64,000 bases of DNA from Flammeovirga sp. OC4 (GTDB lineage: Bacteria > Bacteroidota > Bacteroidia > Cytophagales > Flammeovirgaceae), in the NCBI RefSeq assembly GCF_000812565.1, contig NZ_JTAM01000012.1:87722-151721 (forward strand), given 5' to 3'. A program made the position numbers and the translations under genes. The notes beneath the pieces were generated by a model. The model worked only from the letters and a program-made list of their open reading frames with translations, was not told the origin of the DNA and ran no database searches. Of this stretch, positions 62,811 to 64,000 are shown one piece after another; the first letter of the stretch is position 1, and each line of letters opens with the position of its first letter.

Positions 62811-63935
62811 TTATCCTGTTTTTTCAATCTTAAAAATCTTATGTTTTAATGTTTTCTCTTTTGCAGTAATAGGCGTTTTTTGACAATGCTCTTTATAATA
62901 GCTTACTCTTAATTTTAAGAATAACGGAATAAAATATAAAGATGATAGTATTAGAACTAACAACATTACATCATTGATAAAAGAACTTATACCTAATACA
63001 GATATAGTGAAAACACCAGAAAAGGCTAAAATCATTGAGCTTGCTGAAGCATGAGTAAGACCAGTTCTGATAAGAATGTGATGAATATGCTTTTTGTCAG
63101 GAGAAAAAGGAGACCTTCCTGATAAAATTCTTATTGTAAATACTCTTAAAGTATCAATAAACGGGTAGATGAAAAGAGCTATTGCTAAGCTAATAGGAGC
63201 ATTTATCTTGTATGGATTTGTCAAATCAAGAGCAAAATCAATATTTACAAAAATGATTAGGGATATAGATAAAAAGAAACCTAAAAACAAAGAACCTGCA
63301 TCTCCCATAAATATTTGAGCTTTACCCCAATTATAGTATAAAAAGCCTAAACAAGCGCCAGTCATCGAGAACATCGCTAATGAAATAGTAATTTCGTCCA
63401 CTAGATAGAACCAAATTCCTAAGCTAAATGTTATGAAGGTAGCAATACTGCCTGATAAACCATTGATACCATCAATTAAATTAAAGGCATTTGTAAGGCT
63501 AATAATGACAAATATTGACAACCCGTAGGAAATTAAAAGTGGTAGCTCAGTATCTGGGTAAAGGGTATAAAGTGAGCTAATGCGAACATCACCAAGTACT
63601 ACTACAATAAATGTAGCAAGAAATTGTATGATTAGTTTATTCCTTGGGCTCAAAGGAAGCATATCGTCCCTGGTACCCATAAAAAGCATGAGTATTAAAC
63701 CAAAGAAAAGGAAGTTAAGATTTAGGGAAGATGTATCTTCTCCCCATAGGCAAAATGATAGGGTAAATCCAAGGAATATTCCTACTCCTCCCATCGCAGG
63801 TATAAGTCCAGTGTGAATTTTTCTGCCACCTGGAGAATCCATTAGACGGCTTTTGATAATTACTTTTCGGACTTCGGGTACAGCGATTAAAGATATAGTA
63901 AGAGACGTTAATAAGGATAAAAGTAATATGAGCAT
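62811..63935 (-). CDS. wecA: MraY/WecA-type undecaprenyl-phosphate sugar-1-phosphate transferase
   Basis: An integral membrane enzyme of 374 residues that starts O-antigen or exopolysaccharide repeat units by moving a HexNAc-1-phosphate onto undecaprenyl phosphate. About eleven helices. Family motifs: GRKIHTG (38-43), the Mg-binding GTRDD (87-91), NAFNLIDGINGL (149-160), FMGDAGSLFLGF and the C-terminal KKHIHH (sugar-recognition His motif of WecA members). The start MLILLLSLLTSLTISL is used. It is the first gene on the minus strand near the right edge; the 65 bp beyond it show no gene. Confidence 0.9.
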   Translation of the reverse strand: MLILLLSLLTSLTISLIAVPEVRKVIIKSRLMDSPGGRKIHTGLIPAMGGVGIFLGFTLSFCLWGEDTSSLNLNFLFFGLILMLFMGTRDDMLPLSPRNKLIIQFLATFIVVVLGDVRISSLYTLYPDTELPLLISYGLSIFVIISLTNAFNLIDGINGLSGSIATFITFSLGIWFYLVDEITISLAMFSMTGACLGFLYYNWGKAQIFMGDAGSLFLGFFLSISLIIFVNIDFALDLTNPYKINAPISLAIALFIYPFIDTLRVFTIRILSGRSPFSPDKKHIHHILIRTGLTHASASSMILAFSGVFTISVLGISSFINDVMLLVLILSSLYFIPLFLKLRVSYYKEHCQKTPITAKEKTLKHKIFKIEKTG

Positions 63936-64000
63936 AATTTATTTATTTAGTATATCATCTTTTCAGCAAGCATTATATAGTTACCCCACTAGTTCGGACT

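Noticed and set aside
1..64000. tRNA, rRNA, CRISPR arrays, complete insertion sequences or a prophage
   Set aside because: No cloverleaf-like sequence, rRNA conserved core, regularly spaced repeats, transposase or phage structural gene was seen in any intergenic or coding region.

Overview
The window looks like a chromosome segment of a marine, polysaccharide-degrading member of the Bacteroidota, most likely a Flammeovirga-like Cytophagales bacterium. This rests on the low GC (about one third by eye), Bacteroidota-type promoters (TTG or TTTG, 17-20 bp spacer, TAnnTTTG) in place of Shine-Dalgarno sequences, lineage-restricted proteins (DUF4835/PorD, the Bacteroidota RpoZ, a head-GIN adhesin, many lipoproteins), and a PL7 alginate lyase. 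The genus is an inference. I see no rRNA, tRNA, CRISPR array or intact insertion sequence.

Layout: 1-9.9 kb holds the 3' part of the alginate lyase, an acyl-CoA carboxylase carboxyltransferase subunit, a GIN-domain protein, pgi, an MscS channel, gmhA and a TPR histidine kinase. At 10-18.2 kb is inorganic S and N assimilation: cysC-cysD-cysN (APS/PAPS formation), then nirD-nirB facing cobA (siroheme precursor) across a 478-bp spacer with matched promoters. At 18.3-27.9 kb are small membrane and lipoproteins, a porD / UbiA-like / methyltransferase operon, a plus-strand TetR-PPOX cassette, coaBC, rpoZ and an acidic conserved protein.

At 27.9-36.6 kb a tight six-gene minus-strand operon encodes a lipoprotein hydrolase, a DcuC-type transporter, a porin, an M14 carboxypeptidase, a second porin and a leucine-rich-repeat/lamin-tail lipoprotein. 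It looks like a complete envelope-spanning uptake system without SusC/SusD. At 36.8-45.5 kb are an alpha/beta hydrolase, a fused two-domain peptide ABC ATPase, a 1211-residue receptor-like SpoIIE phosphatase and a FUSC/YccS protein.

At 45.7-48.6 kb a copper-type module appears: dcd-mbnP-mbnH (kynurenine-forming pair homologous to methanobactin-associated MbnP/MbnH), convergent with a His-rich DUF4625 lipoprotein. At 48.8-64 kb are rlmI, a family 2 glycosyltransferase, argS, a thioesterase, an RRM RNA-binding protein, a large MscS channel followed by a class I isoprenoid synthase-like gene, an overlooked 57-residue membrane protein, hemB, an M61 peptidase, a TPR protein, an orphan 125-residue protein and a WecA/MraY-type sugar-phosphate transferase at the right edge.

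Most genes are single or in short operons ended by clear intrinsic terminators. The leads I rate highest are the two-porin/M14/DcuC operon, the MbnPH module, the receptor phosphatase, the isoprenoid enzymes, the nirB/cobA control region and several orphan terminators that may end small RNAs.
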